Shown here: positions 26,495 to 37,188 of the stretch, one piece after another
How positions within the stretch are numbered: position 1 is the first letter of the stretch
Layout: each line of letters opens with the position of its first letter
Assembly: GCF_004912135.1 (NCBI RefSeq)
Contig: NZ_STGU01000015.1
Span: 16,262 to 80,261 of the forward strand
Origin: Rhizobium rosettiformans W3
GTDB taxonomy: Bacteria; Pseudomonadota; Alphaproteobacteria; Rhizobiales; Rhizobiaceae
Direction of reading: 5' to 3'
Length of the DNA: 64,000 nt
Position numbers and translations under genes: made by a program
Notes under the pieces: model-generated
The model's input: the letters and a program-made list of their open reading frames with translations, nothing else
The model's database searches: none
Told to the model about the DNA's origin: nothing

Positions 26495-26666
26495 CCTCAC
26501 CCTGAGGCGCCCGACCGCGTCGGGCCTCGAAGGGCGAGGCCACACCGTCCGGACCCTCATGCTGAGGTGCCGGGCAATGCCCGGCCTCGAAGCACGAGGC
26601 CACAGTGCCAGAAAAACAGAGGGATGCTTCGAGGCCCGCGCTTCACGCGGGCACCTCAGCATGAGG
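26495..26666. repeat. Three REP-like palindromes
   Basis: Copy 1 (26495-26539) and copy 2 (26555-26599) are direct; copy 3 (26624-26666) is inverted. Each has CCTCA(C/T)(C/G)CTGAGG at one end and CCTCGAAG(G/C)(G/A)CGAGG at the other, with a small GC-rich stem between. This cluster type is common between genes in Rhizobiales. The stretch has no gene. Confidence 0.75.
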
Positions 26667-26736
26667 GCCGCACCGCCCCGGAACCAATCTCATTTGAAAC
26701 TGTTAGGCCCTAGACCTCACCAACGGAGAGAACATC

Positions 26737-26976
26737 ATGCGCGCCCTCAACCTCATCACACTGCTTCTCGTCATCGTCGGCGGCCTCAACTGGCTGCTGG
26801 TCGGCATTGCCGATTTCGACCTCGTTGCCGCCCTGTTCGGCGGTCAGGATACGGCACTCGCGACGATCGTTTACGTGCTGGTCGGCCTGTCGGCCCTGTG
26901 GCAGCTCGTGCCCTTCTTCAAGGCGATGCAGGTCGGCGAGACCCATGCGGAAGCCAATATCGGCACGCATCGCTAA
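26737..26976 (+). CDS. DUF378 family small membrane protein
   Basis: 79 residues. It opens with MRALNLITLLLVIVGGLNWL and a GI segment, the hallmark of DUF378, followed by a second hydrophobic segment (about 42-62). Two-helix membrane protein of unknown role. A GGAGAGAACATC precedes the ATG. Confidence 0.88.
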   Translation: MRALNLITLLLVIVGGLNWLLVGIADFDLVAALFGGQDTALATIVYVLVGLSALWQLVPFFKAMQVGETHAEANIGTHR

Positions 26977-27167
26977 GCGAAGCGTCGCCGTCGTTTCGAG
27001 ACATGGACGCGGGGTCGGCAGTGCCGGCCCTGCTTTCATTCGGGTGAAGACGAAGTCCCAAAAAAGTCCGCCCTCGCCCCGGTTTGCAGGGCTTGCGGCC
27101 AACGCTTCTTTAACGGCCTCGCGGTATTTTACGATAGCTTAAAAGACTGGACGGAGACCTGAGCGAA

Positions 27168-27479
27168 ATGTCCAAACCGACCTTCCGCTTCACCCATTAC
27201 GATCTGAAGGAACAGCGCGCCGGCACGATCATCGAGGTGACGCTCTCGGCGGTCAACAATGTGCGGCTGATGACGCCGACCAATTTCCAGCGGTTCAAGG
27301 AAACGCTCGACTACAAATATCTCGGCGGCGTGGCGAAGAAATCGCCGATCAATGTCGTGATCCCGGAAAGCGGCCACTGGCACCTGATCGTCGACATGGA
27401 GGGCCATCATGGGCTCGCCGAATCCAAGGTCAAGATGATCGCAGCACCGGCCGTCCAGCCGAAGCAGAAGGCGTCCTGA
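27168..27479 (+). CDS. DUF1883 domain protein
   Basis: 103 residues. HYDLKEQRAGTIIEVTLS, NVRLMTPTNF and a K-SP-(IN)-V motif followed by SGHWHLIVDMEG correspond to the DUF1883 domain, a small beta fold of unknown function, found alone or fused to TIR domains. Here it is alone and soluble. It is convergent with the amine oxidase gene, with 35 bp between stops. Confidence 0.82.
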   Translation: MSKPTFRFTHYDLKEQRAGTIIEVTLSAVNNVRLMTPTNFQRFKETLDYKYLGGVAKKSPINVVIPESGHWHLIVDMEGHHGLAESKVKMIAAPAVQPKQKAS

Positions 27480-27514
27480 GGCCATCCGCCTCCTTTCGCC
27501 CGGATCGGTGCCTC

Positions 27515-28921
27515 TCAGCCCTTGCCCGCAGCCAGAACGAGATCGGCCACCCGCTCGCCGCTCAGAAGCGCGCCGTGCACCGTGCCGGCATAATCGCCGC
27601 TCACATGCTCGCCGGCCAGCCGAAGCCGTGGCCCCACCGGCGCAGCAAGGGTCGCGTGATCGGCGGGGGATGCCCCGACCGCCGGGAAGGAATAGGCACC
27701 TCGGGCAAAGGGGTCCCTCGACCAGGCATGCCGGCTCATCCCCTTCGGCGCCGGAACATCCGATCCGAACATGTCGCGCAGGACGGCGGTGATGTCGGCG
27801 ATTAAAGCCGCGTTGTCCATCGCGTCCACGCGGGGCGCATAATCCCCGCTCGCAACCAGCGTCAGCATCGGCGCATCGTGGATCGCCGTGAGGTTCAGCA
27901 TGTCGGCAAAGCGGCCGCGCTCTCGTCCGGCATAGCCGAGAAAATGCACATCCTCCGGCCAGAAGGGCTTGTCGAAGGCGACCGAAACCTTGGCCAGCTG
28001 ACCAAAGCCGATCGCAGCGATCGCCTTCCGGTGGCCGTCCGGTAAAGCGGGCTCGAAGGTGATGGCCTCGGCTTTCAACACGCCGAGCGGCACGGTGACG
28101 ATGCAATGATCGGCTTCGACGGTCCCGGCGTCGGTCTCCACGGTGACGCCGTCAGGGCGGTGGCGGATCCTGCGCACCGGCTGGCCGAGGCGGATGTCGA
28201 GCCCCTGCCCCAGGAACTTCACCAGGAGATCGTACCCCTCGCGCAGCACCACATCCGGCCCGTCGAAGGCCTCACCGGCGTCGAGATGCAGCGCCGAGAG
28301 CTGAGCCAGCGGCGCGCCATATTCGCCCTCGTAGGTATCGGTCAGGGCCCAGTTGCCGATCGGCTCTTGCAGGAGGGCGGGATCGAGCATTTCGATCACC
28401 TCGAGCAGAGAAACCGACGGGTCGCCATCGGCCTCTTCCGCGGCGCTGTCGGCCAGCGTTTCGAGATCGTCGAAGACATCGTCGATCTCGAAATCTTCCG
28501 GCTCCACGCCGCCCTGCTCAAGCAGCTGCCAGCTTTCCTGGTCGATGAAGAAGGGCGTTGCGCGGGCCTTGGCAGCGAGATCCGCCACCGGGTTGCCGTG
28601 ATAGCCGTGAATGAAATTGGCGCCGTGTTCGACCGGCACGCCAAGGCTGCTATCGGTGAAGATGCGGCCGCCGATCCGGTCGCGGGCTTCGAGCACCACG
28701 ACCTCGGCACCGCTTTCGGCAAGGCGCGCGGCAGCGGACAACCCCGCCATGCCCGCGCCGACGACGACGACCTTCAGCCCCTTACCGGCCGCGTCCACGG
28801 GACCGGCTGCGCTTGCCAGTGGAGAGGCCTGGGCCAGGGCCCGGCGACCAACGGAGCTTAGCGAAAGGCCTGATGCGGCAGCGAGCAGCAGAAGCCTGCG
28901 GCGGAGCGGGTCAGGCCGCAT
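27515..28921 (-). CDS. Flavin amine oxidase
   Basis: 468 residues. Residues 1-36 contain an RRR-LLLLAAASGLSLSSV stretch ending ALAQA, a likely signal peptide, possibly of Tat type. The FAD dinucleotide loop VVVVGAGMAGLSAAARLAE (about 50-68) and EARDRIGGR are present, and the C-terminal LAGEHVSGDYAGTVHGALLSG fits the flavin monoamine/polyamine oxidase family. It is predicted to oxidise a primary or polyamine in the periplasm, substrate unknown. The start overlaps the end of the upstream diguanylate cyclase gene by 11 bp, so the two are translationally linked. Confidence 0.88.
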   Translation of the reverse strand: MRPDPLRRRLLLLAAASGLSLSSVGRRALAQASPLASAAGPVDAAGKGLKVVVVGAGMAGLSAAARLAESGAEVVVLEARDRIGGRIFTDSSLGVPVEHGANFIHGYHGNPVADLAAKARATPFFIDQESWQLLEQGGVEPEDFEIDDVFDDLETLADSAAEEADGDPSVSLLEVIEMLDPALLQEPIGNWALTDTYEGEYGAPLAQLSALHLDAGEAFDGPDVVLREGYDLLVKFLGQGLDIRLGQPVRRIRHRPDGVTVETDAGTVEADHCIVTVPLGVLKAEAITFEPALPDGHRKAIAAIGFGQLAKVSVAFDKPFWPEDVHFLGYAGRERGRFADMLNLTAIHDAPMLTLVASGDYAPRVDAMDNAALIADITAVLRDMFGSDVPAPKGMSRHAWSRDPFARGAYSFPAVGASPADHATLAAPVGPRLRLAGEHVSGDYAGTVHGALLSGERVADLVLAAGKG

Positions 28922-30404
28922 GGACGGCCGCCTCGTCCTCGTCGGGGCTCAGATCCTCGGCGAAGAAGACCCGACCGCGGCCGCCTTCCTTGGAGGCATA
29001 AAGTGCCTTGTCGGCCATGGCCATGATCGGCCGGGCGGCGGCACCGCTTTCCGGTGCGGTCGCGACGCCCAGGCTGATCCCGACATCGACGACCGGCCCG
29101 CTCGACAGGGTGATGGGCTGAGAGACCGAGGCGATGATGTGCTGGGCGAGCATGGAAAGCCTCGGTCGGTCGCGGAAGGCATGGACCAGCACGACGAATT
29201 CGTCGCCACCGACACGTCCCACCAGCCCGTTTTCGCCGACGGCCTCCCGCAGCCGCTCCGCGACCACCCGGATCACCTCGTCGCCCGCGGCATGGCCATG
29301 GATATCATTGACGGCCTTGAAGCGGTCGAGGTCGCTGGCAATGACGGCAAAGGGCGCATGCGCCAGCCGTTCCGCCGCCTCGTTCAACGCCTTGTCGAAG
29401 CAGAGCCGGTTGGCAAGGCCGGAGAGCGCATCGCGATGAGCAAGCTCCCGGTTGCGACGCTCGCTTTCTTCCAGCCGCTCCGACAGGCGGCCGATATAGC
29501 GGCCGAGCACGAAGCTTGCGGTGAGCAGCAGGCCGCAGAGCAGCACCACCGCCGGCACGACGATGGTCCAGATCTCGGCACCGGGCTCGTAGAGGGCGAA
29601 GTCGAAGCTGCCGAGCTTGCGGCCGTCGAGGCTCCTGATCGCCAGCAGCCCGTCGTCGTGGCGATTGAAGCGGAGCTCCGGATATTCGAGTTGCGTGTTG
29701 AGATCGGCAACGAGCTCCGCATCGATCGGCCGTGCCGAAATCAGGACGACCGGATCGCCTTCGGGCAGCGCCACCTCGCCATCATCGGGCACGATGGCCA
29801 TGGCGGTGGTGAGCATCACATCCCCGTCTATCTCGGCGAAACCGAAGGCGGCGATGGCATGAACCTGGGAGGCTGGCACCGGTTTCTGGCCATAGCCGCC
29901 ATCGATCGTGGTGCGATGGGCATGGTGCTGCCTGATCGCCTGATCGGCAATCGCCTTCAGGTCCTCGCCGGGCTTCAGGTCGCGCGCGGTCAGATCCACC
30001 TCGTCCTGCCAGGCCGACATCAACAGGCGCCCGCCCGGACCGACGAGGAAGCTGCGCTCGTGGCCGAAATCATACCAGAGCGAGGAGACGAACTCCTCCA
30101 CCACATAGGAGGCGCGGAACTTGAGCGTGATGTATTTGACCGAACGGTCCCAGCGCGCGAGCCCGAGCTGGTCCCGGGCAAGAAGGCTCTGACGGTCGCG
30201 CAGGACGTTTTCCAGCATCAGGATCTGCTTCTCGACCGCGATATCGTCGGCCTTGCGGGAAGCGATGTAACCGATGAAGAGGAGCGAAAGGGCCGACAGC
30301 GTGATCAGCACGAAGGCGAAGAGCTTGACCAGCGCCGGCAAACCAAGGCGCGGCGCGGCCTTGCCCCCCGGCTGCAAGTGCAAGAATTCAAGCTCTTTCG
30401 TCAT
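28911..30404 (-). CDS. CHASE4-GGDEF diguanylate cyclase
   Basis: 497 residues. TM1 about 25-48, a periplasmic CHASE4-type sensor domain about 50-275 (WDRSVKYITLKFRASYVVEE), TM2 about 278-300, then a GGDEF domain about 325-485 whose active loop GGDEF lies around residue 400 and is preceded by the usual DLDRFKAVND metal-binding segment. The inhibitory-site motif upstream (RxxD) is not clear. It makes cyclic-di-GMP in response to a periplasmic signal. Overlaps the amine oxidase start by 11 bp. Confidence 0.92.
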   Translation of the reverse strand: MTKELEFLHLQPGGKAAPRLGLPALVKLFAFVLITLSALSLLFIGYIASRKADDIAVEKQILMLENVLRDRQSLLARDQLGLARWDRSVKYITLKFRASYVVEEFVSSLWYDFGHERSFLVGPGGRLLMSAWQDEVDLTARDLKPGEDLKAIADQAIRQHHAHRTTIDGGYGQKPVPASQVHAIAAFGFAEIDGDVMLTTAMAIVPDDGEVALPEGDPVVLISARPIDAELVADLNTQLEYPELRFNRHDDGLLAIRSLDGRKLGSFDFALYEPGAEIWTIVVPAVVLLCGLLLTASFVLGRYIGRLSERLEESERRNRELAHRDALSGLANRLCFDKALNEAAERLAHAPFAVIASDLDRFKAVNDIHGHAAGDEVIRVVAERLREAVGENGLVGRVGGDEFVVLVHAFRDRPRLSMLAQHIIASVSQPITLSSGPVVDVGISLGVATAPESGAAARPIMAMADKALYASKEGGRGRVFFAEDLSPDEDEAAVHAA

Positions 30405-30489
30405 GCGCAGTCCCCTGTGTTCGGCTCGGGAGATTACAGGAGAGCGCTTAAAAGCAGCTTAAGCTGAAATGACGATGGGCAAGTCCCCG

Positions 30490-31799
30490 TCAGCCGCCGG
30501 CCCGCTCGCGGCGGAGCTTCGCCCACCAGTCGAGGCGCTTCCTGATCTCGCGCTCGAAACCGCGCTCCGGCGGATCGTAATACTGCTGGCGGCCCATCTT
30601 TTCCGGGAAATAGTCCTGGCCGGAAAAGGCGTCCGGCTGGTCGTGGTCGTAGAGATAGCCGTCGCCATAACCTTCGCCCTTCATCAGCTTGGTCGGGGCG
30701 TTCAGGATGTGTTTGGGCGGCAAAAGCGAGCCATGCTCCTTGGCCGCCCGCATGGCCGCCTTGTAGGCGACATAGACGCCGTTCGACTTCGGGGCTGTCG
30801 CGAGATAGACGCAAGCCTCGGCCAGCGCGAGTTCGCCTTCGGGAGAACCGAGATAGTCGTAGGCATCCTTGGCGGCGTTGCAGACGACAAGCGCCTGGGG
30901 GTCGGCCAAGCCGATATCCTCGACCGCCATGCGCACCAGCCGGCGGCCGAGATAGAGCGGATCCTCGCCGGCATCGAACATGCGGCAGAGATAATAGAGG
31001 GCAGCATCGGGATCGGAGCCGCGCACCGCCTTGTGCAGGGCAGAGATCAGATTGTAGTGGCCGTCCTGGCCCTTGTCGTAGACAGGGGCGCGACGCTGGA
31101 CGATGCGGCCCAGCCCCTCGGTGTCGAAGACCTCCCCTTCGCGGGCGGCACGCCAGACCTCTTCGGCCAGTGTCAGCGAGGCACGGCCATCGCCATCGGC
31201 CATGCGGATCAGGCTTGCCCGTGCATCGGCATCGAGCGGCAGCGGCTTGCCTTCGGTCTCCTCGGCGCGCTTCAGCAGGATCTCAATGCTCGCCTCGTCA
31301 TGGCTCTTGAAGGTCAGGACCCTGGCGCGCGACAAAAGAGCGGCGTTGAGTTCGAAGCTCGGGTTCTCGGTCGTTGCCCCCACCAGAATGACGGTGCCGT
31401 CCTCCATCACCGGCAGAAAACTGTCCTGCTGGGCGCGGTTGAAGCGGTGAATCTCATCGACGAAGAGCAGGGTTTGGCGACCTTCCATGCGGCGCAGGCG
31501 TGCGCTTTCGAAAACCTTCTTGAGGTCGGCGACACCGGAGAAGATCGCCGAAATCTGCTCGAAGGCGAGGCCCGCCTCGCCCGAGAGCAGCCGGGCGACG
31601 GTGGTCTTGCCCGTGCCCGGGGGGCCCCAGAAGATCATCGAGCCGAGCGAGCCCGAGGCGATCATGCGGGCGAGCACGCCATCCTCGCCGGTCAGATGCT
31701 CCTGACCGGTGACTTCGGCAAGGTTCTTGGGCCGCAGACGATCGGCGAGCGGGCGACGCTCGGCCATCTCTTTCGACATCTGCGGCGCAAAGAGATCGC

Positions 31800-31803
<4 letters not shown>
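30490..31803 (-). CDS. rarA: Replication-associated recombination protein A (MgsA/RarA)
   Basis: 437 residues. Walker [10 protein letters not shown] (about 60-68), Walker [11 protein letters not shown] (about 113-122) and the AAA+ lid followed by the C-terminal MgsA tetramerisation region ([20 protein letters not shown] onward) identify RarA, which acts at stalled replication forks. It overlaps the upstream protease gene by 4 bp (ATGA). An alternative ORF in the same stretch is a shadow. Confidence 0.94.
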
Positions 31804-33206
<1,403 letters not shown>

Positions 33207-33312
33207 GCGAAATTCCTTCATGCGATATGGACGTTCTAGACCCGGTTCCTGCGCCGGCAAATAGGCAGAACCAAGGAAGACCAATCGCAGATGGGGATAA
33301 CGCCTGCCCGGC

Positions 33313-34401
33313 TCAAGTGCTGACGGTTTCGATGATGCGCGTCATCAGGCCGTGGAGCTCATCACGGTAGCCGGTGCGGGCCGATGGCGCGCTCTCATTG
33401 GACGTCATCGCCACGGTCAACCCGAGGCTCGGCGCGATATAGAGCATCTGGCCGCCATAGCCCCAGGCATAGTTGACCTGGGCGCCGCCCATTTCCTTGA
33501 GGAACCAGGCATAGCCGTAGCCATCGCCGTTGAAGACGGAATTGGTGCGGCGGATCCAGCTCTCGCGGATCCAGGCTTCCGAGATCAGCCGGGTGCCATC
33601 CTCGGTCACGCCGCCGCGGCGATAGAGTTCGCCGAAGGCATGCAGCGAGCGTGGCGTCATGGCCATCTGGTTGCCGCCGAGATAATAGCCCTGCGGATCG
33701 CGGTGCCAGGAGCCGATGCGGAAACCTTCGAGCGGCCCAAGCCATTCCCGCGCGAGTGCCAGCGTCGGCTTTCCCGAGACCTTGGTGAGGATGACCGAGA
33801 GAAGGTGGGTGGAGGCGGTCGAATAGAGCATGCCGCCGCCGGGCTCGTCGACGAAATCGGCGGCGAGCGCAAAGCGCGTCCAGTTGCGGCTTGCGACCCA
33901 GCGGCCGTAATTCGGCCCGGACATGCGCTCGAGGCCCGACCGCATGGAGAGAAGATGGCCGATGGTGATCTGCGACAGGCGCGGATCGGGATTGGCGGGA
34001 AATTCCGAGCGCAGAACGGTTTCGATCTTCTGGTCGACGCCTTCGAGAAGGCCCTTGTCGATGGCGATGCCGATCAGAGCCGAGACGACGCATTTCGAGG
34101 CCGACTTGATGTTGGTCGAACCATTGAGCGAACTGTTGCCGTAAGCGCGCTCACCGAGCGCCTCGCCGTTGCGGGTGGCGATCACGGTTTCCAGAGTTTC
34201 GAGCCGCCTTGCCTCCTCCAGAAGGTTTGCGACCCGCGGGCGCACCGCCTCCAAATCCGCAGCCGGGCTGGCCGAGGTCACAACAGGCTCGGTCGAAGGC
34301 GACGCGCCAGGAGCCTCGGACTGTGCCAAAGCCTTGGGGCCGGAGATGACGGAGACGGCGCCGGAAGCACCGAGGAGGGAGAGGAAGGTTCGCCTTTGCA
34401 T
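33313..34401 (-). CDS. Beta-lactamase-fold serine hydrolase
   Basis: 362 residues from the ATG at 34401. It opens MQRRTFLSLLGASGAV, a twin-arginine type signal ending LAQS, so export by Tat is likely. The nucleophile tetrad is SASK (S-x-x-K), the second motif YSTAS stands for YxN, and AWGYGGQMLY may supply the late loop. Homologues are class C beta-lactamase-related esterases and peptidases; resistance is not implied. Confidence 0.82.
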   Translation of the reverse strand: MQRRTFLSLLGASGAVSVISGPKALAQSEAPGASPSTEPVVTSASPAADLEAVRPRVANLLEEARRLETLETVIATRNGEALGERAYGNSSLNGSTNIKSASKCVVSALIGIAIDKGLLEGVDQKIETVLRSEFPANPDPRLSQITIGHLLSMRSGLERMSGPNYGRWVASRNWTRFALAADFVDEPGGGMLYSTASTHLLSVILTKVSGKPTLALAREWLGPLEGFRIGSWHRDPQGYYLGGNQMAMTPRSLHAFGELYRRGGVTEDGTRLISEAWIRESWIRRTNSVFNGDGYGYAWFLKEMGGAQVNYAWGYGGQMLYIAPSLGLTVAMTSNESAPSARTGYRDELHGLMTRIIETVST

Positions 34402-34544
34402 GGGCTGAAGGTAATGGCTGCGGCGCACAAGGGAAGGCCGAAAGCGCGCGTGCTCACCGCATCGTGAGGATTTTGCCGTTCACGCGTCGCGGAACGTTTG
34501 GCGCTGGAAGACCGTTGGTCCAGCATCAGGAAAGGAGACCGATC

Positions 34545-34943
34545 ATGTCCCGAACCAAATCCACCATCTTCGGCCTCGCCGCCCTTGCCCTCGCCGCTCC
34601 GGTTGTTACCACCCTGCCCCAGCCAGCCCGGGCTGCGAGTTTCGATTGCCGCACGCCGGGCCTTGCCGCGGACGAGGCGGCGATCTGCCAGAACATCGAT
34701 CTCAACGACATGGACGTGCGCATGGTCACCACGTTCGAATTGCTCCGCGAAATCCTGCCGATGGGCAGCCGCGGCGAGCTGGAGACGGCCCAGGTCAAGT
34801 GGCTCGAACAGCGCGGCGAATGCGGTGGCAATCTCGACTGCCTCGCCGCCGCCTATGCCAGCCGCATGGCCGAGCTCAGAAGCGCTGTCGGCGAGGTCAT
34901 CGAGATGACCGAAACGCAGGGGCAGACGACGCAATCCAATTAG
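34545..34943 (+). CDS. LprI-like (DUF1311) secreted protein
   Basis: 132 residues from the ATG at 34545, preceded by AGGAAAGGAGACCGATC; an ATG 81 bases upstream lacks a ribosome-binding site. Signal peptide about 1-31 (ends ARA). The mature part has SFDCRTPGLAADEAAICQN, then Q-K-W-L-R-C spacing with four cysteines that should form two disulfides. Members related to the lysozyme inhibitor LprI share this, but the activity here is not shown. Confidence 0.8.
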   Translation: MSRTKSTIFGLAALALAAPVVTTLPQPARAASFDCRTPGLAADEAAICQNIDLNDMDVRMVTTFELLREILPMGSRGELETAQVKWLEQRGECGGNLDCLAAAYASRMAELRSAVGEVIEMTETQGQTTQSN

Positions 34944-35025
34944 CGAATTGCCGAATTCTCAAAATGCCCATCTCAAGATTGGAGCCGGCCGCCTTTGCGG
35001 TCGGCTTATTCCGTGACGGCAGACG

Positions 35026-35934
35026 TCAGGGCGTGCCGAAGTCTGCCCCTGCCCTTTCCTCCAACCAGGCCACGAATGCCTTCACAGGCGACCGTTTCGC
35101 GGCGGCAGGGGCCATCGTGGCGAAATAGGCGGTGCCGAGATCGAGCGCACCGTCGGGCCAGGGTTTGAGGCTGCCGTCGGCGACGAGGTTGTCGGTGATC
35201 GAATGCCAGCCGAGCATCAGGCCCCGGCCATCGAGCGCGGCCTGCACCGCCTGAACGTAGTTGTCGAAGATGTGGGACCGACCGCGGGATTTCGGCAGGC
35301 CGCGACGGGCGAGATAATCGGCCCAGCCTTCCCAGTGGCGCGCCTCGACCGTGCGAACATGGATGAGCGGGGCGGTCTCCAGCCCCTCGCCTTTTGCCAG
35401 CAGGCTCTCGACCAGGGCCGGGCGACCGACAGGGCAGATCGTCTCGTCGAACAGGCGCAGCGTCTCGCCATCCTTCCAGGTGCCGCGGCCGTAGCGCAGG
35501 ACGAGATCGGTGCCCGGCCAGATCTGCGGCAGGTCGGTCGGCGGGACCTGGACATTGACGAAGAGGCCGGGATTTTCCGCGTAGAAACCGCTGAGCCGCG
35601 GCATCAGCCAATGCGTGGCGAACCCCATGGTGCAGGCCACCGTCAGGCTCTGGTCCTCGAGGCCGGTGCTGGTGCGGATCTCCTCGATCGTGTCGGCGAT
35701 CAGATCGAGACCGTCGCGGGTGGCGCGCGCCAGTTGCTGGCCGGTTTCCGTGAGCCGTGCCGGCCGGGTCGAGCGGTCAATCAGGATGGCGCCGACATGA
35801 TCTTCGAGCGCCTTCAGCGCCTGGGTGACGGCGGGCTGGGTGACGTTCAAGGCGCTTGCCGCCTCGCGCATCGAGCCGAGCCGGGCGACGGCCTCGAAGG
35901 TGGTCAGCAGGCGCAGGGGCGGCAGACGGCTCAA
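35026..35934 (-). CDS. LysR family regulator (GcvA-like)
   Basis: 302 residues. N-terminal winged helix (LTTFEAVARLGSMREAASAL, with NVTQPAVTQALKALEDHVG following) and a ligand-binding periplasmic-type fold C-terminally. It is divergent from the dioxygenase-aldolase-amidase cluster, with 117 bp between the two starts and a LysR-type palindrome in between, so the cluster is its probable target. Confidence 0.9.
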   Translation of the reverse strand: MSRLPPLRLLTTFEAVARLGSMREAASALNVTQPAVTQALKALEDHVGAILIDRSTRPARLTETGQQLARATRDGLDLIADTIEEIRTSTGLEDQSLTVACTMGFATHWLMPRLSGFYAENPGLFVNVQVPPTDLPQIWPGTDLVLRYGRGTWKDGETLRLFDETICPVGRPALVESLLAKGEGLETAPLIHVRTVEARHWEGWADYLARRGLPKSRGRSHIFDNYVQAVQAALDGRGLMLGWHSITDNLVADGSLKPWPDGALDLGTAYFATMAPAAAKRSPVKAFVAWLEERAGADFGTP

Positions 35935-35945
35935 CTTAATCTCCA

Positions 35946-35963
35946 GCTTAACTCAGCATAAGC
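35946..35963. promoter_or_regulatory. LysR-type palindrome in the divergent promoter region
   Basis: GCTTA-N8-TAAGC (GCTTA at 35946-35950, TAAGC at 35959-35963), an 18-bp dyad 12 bp upstream of the lysR start. A second TTAA-rich half-site lies at 35937-35942. Fits the recognition and activation half-sites of LysR regulators. Confidence 0.6.
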
Positions 35964-36051
35964 ATAATCCCTCTGTTTTCCCCTGAGAAGTGGGATGATG
36001 ATCGTCAAATCCGATCCGCTCTCTCGCCAGCCAGACTTAAGGAAGACCGTG

Positions 36052-37188
36052 ATGAACATGCATGTTGCGACCGGGGCCGTGACACTCGCCGAGAAGGGCC
36101 TGCATCTGCCGATTGCCGATGGCAGACAGGCCTATTTCAATTACTACTGGCTGCGCGACAATTGCCCCAGCTCCTTCGACAGCAAGACGCGCGAGCGCAG
36201 CTTCGACATCTTCCACCTGTCGGAGGCACCGCGGGCTGCCAGTGCTGATATCGAGGGTGATGCGCTCATCATTCGCTGGGCGGGCGAAAACCATGTGTCG
36301 CGCTTTCCGCTGTCGCTGCTTGCGCTTTATACCGAGGGCAAACATCGCCCGGATCCGGCCGATCTGCCGCGCAAGGCCTGGTTCAGCGACCACTATCCCG
36401 ACATTCCCCGCTTCTCGCAGCCGGAGCTGCTTCGCGATCCGAAGAAGGTCGCCGAATGGCTGGAGGCCATGATCGTCGAGGGGCTGACGATTGTCACCGA
36501 CATGCCCGACAGCAATGAGGGGCTGACCGAGACGGTCAAGCTGATGGGGCATGTGCGGCCGACATTCTTCGGCGAATATTTCGACGTGAAGACGCATATC
36601 AACCCGACGAACACGGCCTATACGGCGAAGGCGCTGGAGCTGCATACCGACACGCCGGCGGAGGAGCATGCGCCGGGCATCCAGTTCCTGCACTGCCGGG
36701 CCAATACCGTCGAGGGCGGCATGAGCATCTATTCGGACGGCGTGGCTGTGGCGAATGCCTTCCGGGAGATCGATCCCGAGGGCTTCAAGCTCTTGTCCGA
36801 AATCGACATTCCTTTCTATTGCGAGCATGACACTTACGACATGCGCTCGCGGCAGCGGGTGATCGAGCTCGACAAGCATGGCGAGGTCTCGGGGCTTACG
36901 ATCAGCCAGCACATGGCCGATCTCTTCGACCTGCCGCAGACCGTGCTTGACGACTATTATCCGGCCTTCTGCCGCTTCGGCAAAATGCTGCAGGACGACA
37001 GGTTCATGATGCGGTTTCTGATGAAGGCGGGCGAATGCATGGTGTTCGACAACCATCGCATCGTGCATGGGCGCATGGCCTATTCGGCGACCAGCGGCGA
37101 TCGCTATCTGCGCGGCTGTTACGCCGATCGCGAGGAGATGCGTTCGACCTATCGGGCGCTGACGACGGAAGGACGGTTCAAGGCATGA
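36052..37188 (+). CDS. Gamma-butyrobetaine/trimethyllysine dioxygenase family protein
   Basis: 378 residues from the ATG at 36052 (AAGGAAG upstream); the frame also allows 35995. An N-terminal DUF971-like domain (YFNYYWLRDNCPSSFD) precedes the 2-oxoglutarate/Fe(II) TauD-like domain with an HTD...H iron set: His-Thr-Asp in ELHTDTPAEE and a late His in NHRIVHGR. This two-domain order is that of BBOX1/TMLHE enzymes of carnitine metabolism. The exact substrate is not determined. It overlaps the aldolase gene by 4 bp (ATGA). Confidence 0.88.
   Translation: MNMHVATGAVTLAEKGLHLPIADGRQAYFNYYWLRDNCPSSFDSKTRERSFDIFHLSEAPRAASADIEGDALIIRWAGENHVSRFPLSLLALYTEGKHRPDPADLPRKAWFSDHYPDIPRFSQPELLRDPKKVAEWLEAMIVEGLTIVTDMPDSNEGLTETVKLMGHVRPTFFGEYFDVKTHINPTNTAYTAKALELHTDTPAEEHAPGIQFLHCRANTVEGGMSIYSDGVAVANAFREIDPEGFKLLSEIDIPFYCEHDTYDMRSRQRVIELDKHGEVSGLTISQHMADLFDLPQTVLDDYYPAFCRFGKMLQDDRFMMRFLMKAGECMVFDNHRIVHGRMAYSATSGDRYLRGCYADREEMRSTYRALTTEGRFKA

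Noticed and set aside
26391..27047. 218-aa frame through the repeat cluster
   Set aside because: Made mainly of translated palindromic repeats, then overlaps the DUF378 gene in another frame.
28611..30467. 618-aa open frame antisense to the diguanylate cyclase
   Set aside because: Shadow frame; the opposite strand encodes well-supported CHASE4 and GGDEF motifs.
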